Positions 60,698-64,000 of a DNA stretch of 64,000 nucleotides are shown piece after piece; position 1 is the first letter of the stretch, and each line of letters starts with the position of its first letter. The position numbers and the translations under genes are program-made. This stretch comes from Charina bottae (Eukaryota > Chordata > Lepidosauria > Squamata > Charinaidae). The notes under the pieces are model-generated. The model did not search any database. It was not told the origin of the DNA and worked only from the letters and a program-made list of their open reading frames with translations. The stretch spans positions 36,692,501 through 36,756,500 of the forward strand of contig JALMGJ010000008.1 in the NCBI GenBank assembly GCA_023362775.1. The letters run 5' to 3'.

Positions 60698-61286
60698 CTC
60701 TAATCCCTTATTATTGACCATGCTGCCTGGAGTTTCAGGATGCTGTAGTCTAAAATCTATGGAGGGCATCAGATTCCCTGCTTTTACAATACTTGGCTTA
60801 CTGGGAAGAAGCTCCATTCAATTCAGCTGTTCTCTCCTCATATTAAGCCATAAACTGATTCATTGGGTGTTGGTTCAACATGTTGTGAGAATCTAACCAT
60901 TCTGGTTTGTAAACTATGATTGATTGATTACAGCATGTTAAAACAAATACTACGATACCTATCATAATTACTAGAAGGATACTAAATCCTGACACATCAT
61001 GGCATTTGAATATCTTTCCCAAGGCCTTCATGGCTGCTCTACCAAGCACTAGTCTGTGGAGTCCTTGGTGCTCCATTCAAAAGAGGCAACAAAAAGCTAA
61101 AAAGGAAACAAAAAGACCAGAACACCTCCTTGCCAGCAATCAACACCCAGAGAAGCAAAGATTAACACCAGGATTAACACCAGACGAACAATCAAACAGT
61201 AAACAATACCCTAATCAAGGAACTACCAACTCAGACAAACAATCAAGCAGTAAACAACAGCAGTAATCGAAGGAGACAGACTACCA

Positions 61287-61365
61287 AGGAGAGAACAACA
61301 GACTACCAAGGAGAGAACAATAGACTACCAAGGAGATAACAATAGACTACCAAGGAGAGAACAAC
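61287..61365. repeat. Short tandem repeat, unit about 21-22 bases
   Basis: Unit gactaccaaggagagaacaa repeated four times with small changes, next to caatcaa(g/a)cagtaaacaa repeats. The following text (gaagatgttgcctagatggg) recalls LINE-derived sequence. Confidence 0.7.
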
Positions 61366-64000
61366 ACCTCCACCAACACTGTCAGGGCAAGCTACTGTAT
61401 ATAAACAGAGAACAAACCACACTCCCTTCTAGCACTGAAGATGTTGCCTAGATGGGCAATGAAACATCTTTTCACCCATTACCTGCGAGGCAGTGTTGGC
61501 TATGGAGTGTTTGGGGGAGGTGGGAATAATTGAACAATCCCATGTTAATAGTATTCTGAAATGCTGAATCTTGATCTTTAGATGCAGCATCCTTGTTCTT
61601 GCTTGCTGCTATGTCCACAAAATACTGAGGAAGGTCTAGCTGGCCTTTGTTGCTTATTTACCAAGTTCCCTGTATTTGTCAGCTTCAGTTGCTTCCTTTC
61701 CTCCCTCCATGAAGTAAGAGAGGTAGTTGACCAGCCTTTAGTCAGTTTCATTTATCCTTCTGTAGCCAGCCAATCATGGAAAGGTCTCCCTCCCTCTTCT
61801 CCCAGGCTAGTCTGCCCTGATGCCTTCCATATGATTCTTAATTTCACACAACATTAATTTAACCTGGGAAGTGCCTAAATGAGGTGTGGAATGGAACGCA
61901 AAAGAAGCAACCTAGAGAAGCCAGATAGAACTCTGTAGTCAGACCTTTCCCAGTCTTGTGACAATATGGGTAGATATTTTCCTTGCAGGCTGAAAGGGAC
62001 TGGCTGCGGAGCATACTCTCCCACCAGGACACTGTTCATCAGTGACTCAGAATAGACATTCTAGAAGAAGGATAGGGATTGACAATGGGGATAGCAAACT
62101 TTGCTTTGTTTTCATTCAAGGTGGATGGGGAAAGGCCTGCTGTTTAACATTTGCCAGGCATATTAACAGCTGCTGTAAACTGTCCTAATGAGTAGTTGAA
62201 GCTGTACTTAGAGTGGCACTGTGCAACCCTAATTTATAATGTCTTTCTATACAGGATGCTAAGGATCTCATTTAGGGACAGTGTCAAGAGTTTGTTGGAT
62301 CAGACAGCCACCACTGCCTGGTGTCTGGTGGAGGACATATCTCAGAATCAAGATGATGGACCTTTCTTGCTTCGAATGCCAAGAAAAGCACACAGTGAAG
62401 GGGAAAGGAAATAGATTTCAAGAGTCACATTCTGCTTCTCTTCTGGATGTCCTTCCCAGGGGTGGAAGAGGGCTATTACTCTCATATATGTCTTGTGAGT
62501 TTTGCATTGGCCTTTACTGGCTAATAAGATGCTGGAATTTATAGGCCTTTGGTCTCATCCAGCAGGGTTCTTGTTATGCCTTGAAATGACTATTGATGGG
62601 AGAGAAAGAAAGGGAGAATGGCATTTTGTTTTGGTCTTTTTCTCTCTAAAATCAGCAAGCCCCACACTGGAAAGATCTTTCTTCTCTCACATGCAGCTTT
62701 CTTGCAATGGCATGAACATGCCCCACCTGATGTTTGCTGGGGACATGTCCTCACCACAGAGGCTCTATCTTTTCATCAGCTGCCTGCTGAAGCCAGCTGT
62801 AGGAGTTCCACCATGGAAGTAGACTTTTCCCTACTACTGCAAAGGAAGACCTTCCATGGAAACAATTTAAGTCACATGGAGAAGGGAAAACTGCTGGACT
62901 CCAGCTGGCCCACTGCAGATCTGTCCCCTCCTGTCTGCCTGTTGGCTGCTGGACCTCTGAGGCCAGTTTTCCTGGTGGCTGCTGAAGTACTGGACCGCAC
63001 GCTTGTGTAGGCTATTTTTCCTTTTCCCCTTGTGTTCTGAAAGGGGAATATCACCCTCATTTAAGATCCCACACAGGTCTATTAGGAGGTTGATGGACAA
63101 AAATAAGTCTGGTGGTCCTTCCTCACCTGAGATCCAAATTTGTCTCCTGCATCCTCAGGATTGGTAACATAAGCAGCTCCAAAGTGCATGCAGTGATGGC
63201 CTAGCTCAGTGGGCTGGCTGGAGGGGCTCGAGGGAGGGTGAGAAGGCTCCTTCATGCAGGCAGTATGGCAGTCTACCTTGGCTGACAACATAAGGTTCTA
63301 GGCTGCTGGTTGGGGGTGGGACATGGGGAGAGCTGGTGGTTGACTCTCCTGTTTGCTCTCTTCTGTTTTTTTCAGGGTCTGGAGTAGAAAGGTGCTGTAT
63401 TCAGCAGTGACACTGTCATCTTCTACTTTGATTTGAGGAATGGACTAGATCAAGAGTCTCCACAGGCTACATAGGCAGGGCTGGAGTAGCCCTCGCCAGG
63501 CAAGGGAACTATCTTTGTTGCCACCACCTGCTATCATAGGCTAGCCTGGTCTCCAAAGCACAGACCACCAGGAGTATGATTATGCCAAATCAAGACCAAC
63601 TTCTCCTTTGAAACCTGGTTAGCCAGGATCCTCTAGTTCTCTTCTTCTTTGGATCCTGATTTGATCATTCTCAACATTGCCTAAACCATGCCTCAGAAGT
63701 TCTTCTCAACTCCACTTTCTGGTTCCTCCTGCCATCTTGCTTTTTCCCAACTATGGATAAAACAATTTCTACCTGTGTTACTTTCTTTGAAGGCAGCAAC
63801 ACTACCCACTTCATTGCCGAGACAGGGAAAAGGTGGGCAGTGTGTGCTTTTTTATCAAGGAAAGAACATCACTGCAGACATGGGGAGGAGCCTGGTGGCT
63901 GTAGATCAGTCTTTTCCAGAGGCCACTCTGGTTGGGAATTCTGGGAGTTTCAGTCTCTGAACAGCTAGAATGGGGAAGGCTGTGTTAGATTATGAGCCAT

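Larger units (their letters stand above)
59300..64000. other. Intergenic DNA upstream of PKD2
   Basis: Holds a 5S-like SINE relic, a BovB LINE, a hAT element and short tandem repeats (each listed). From 61,500 to 64,000 I see no exon and no clearly named repeat, apart from a short piece near 63,900 resembling the 'ctgggag' foldback MITE family. Confidence 0.5.

Noticed and set aside
61000..61270. 86-codon frame rich in Gln, Ser and Lys
   Set aside because: Overlaps short tandem repeats and LINE-like debris; no conserved domain.

Overview
The window is eukaryotic, vertebrate genomic DNA. Two split genes lie tail to tail in the orientation known for the vertebrate ABCG2-PKD2 pair. The repeats point to a squamate reptile (snake or lizard): tRNA-derived SINEs of Sauria type, BovB (RTE) and L2/CR1-like LINEs, many small hAT elements, a 5S-rRNA-like SINE relic and long tetranucleotide microsatellites. 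Species cannot be fixed from the sequence alone.

Region 1 (1-26,400, + strand): ABCG2, a half-size ABC efflux transporter. Fourteen coding exons can be placed, matching human exons 3 to 16. They splice in one frame to 589 residues plus stop. The first coding exon (about 66 residues) lies left of the window. Walker A, Q-loop, signature, Walker B, H-loop and six membrane helices are present. One intron has a GC donor.

Region 2 (26,400-28,550): intergenic, between the two 3' ends. No gene is seen.

Region 3 (28,550-58,895, - strand): PKD2 (polycystin-2, a TRPP channel). All 15 coding exons can be placed and add up to 948 residues plus stop without a frame break. The 3' UTR is about 2 kb. Exon 1 sits in a CpG island. 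The predicted start matches an internal Met of the human protein, so the N-terminal tip is missing. The C-terminal tail carries a run of 12 glycines coded by a triplet repeat.

Region 4 (58,900-64,000): the PKD2 promoter/CpG island, then intergenic DNA with a 5S-like relic, a BovB LINE, a hAT element and LINE debris. No other exon was recognised. In known vertebrate synteny the next gene upstream of PKD2 is SPP1, which would lie beyond the window.

Much of the remaining DNA is transposon-derived. The most distinctive set is a family of non-autonomous hAT elements (TIR about CAGAGCTTTCCAAAC). Eight full copies can be delimited by 8-bp target duplications, one of them with an amplified internal tandem array. 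Also notable are a composite hAT element with a 227-bp tandem array, and a perfect 109-bp palindrome close to PKD2 exon 2. I see no CRISPR array, operon or prokaryotic system, and nothing that clearly amounts to a new functional system.
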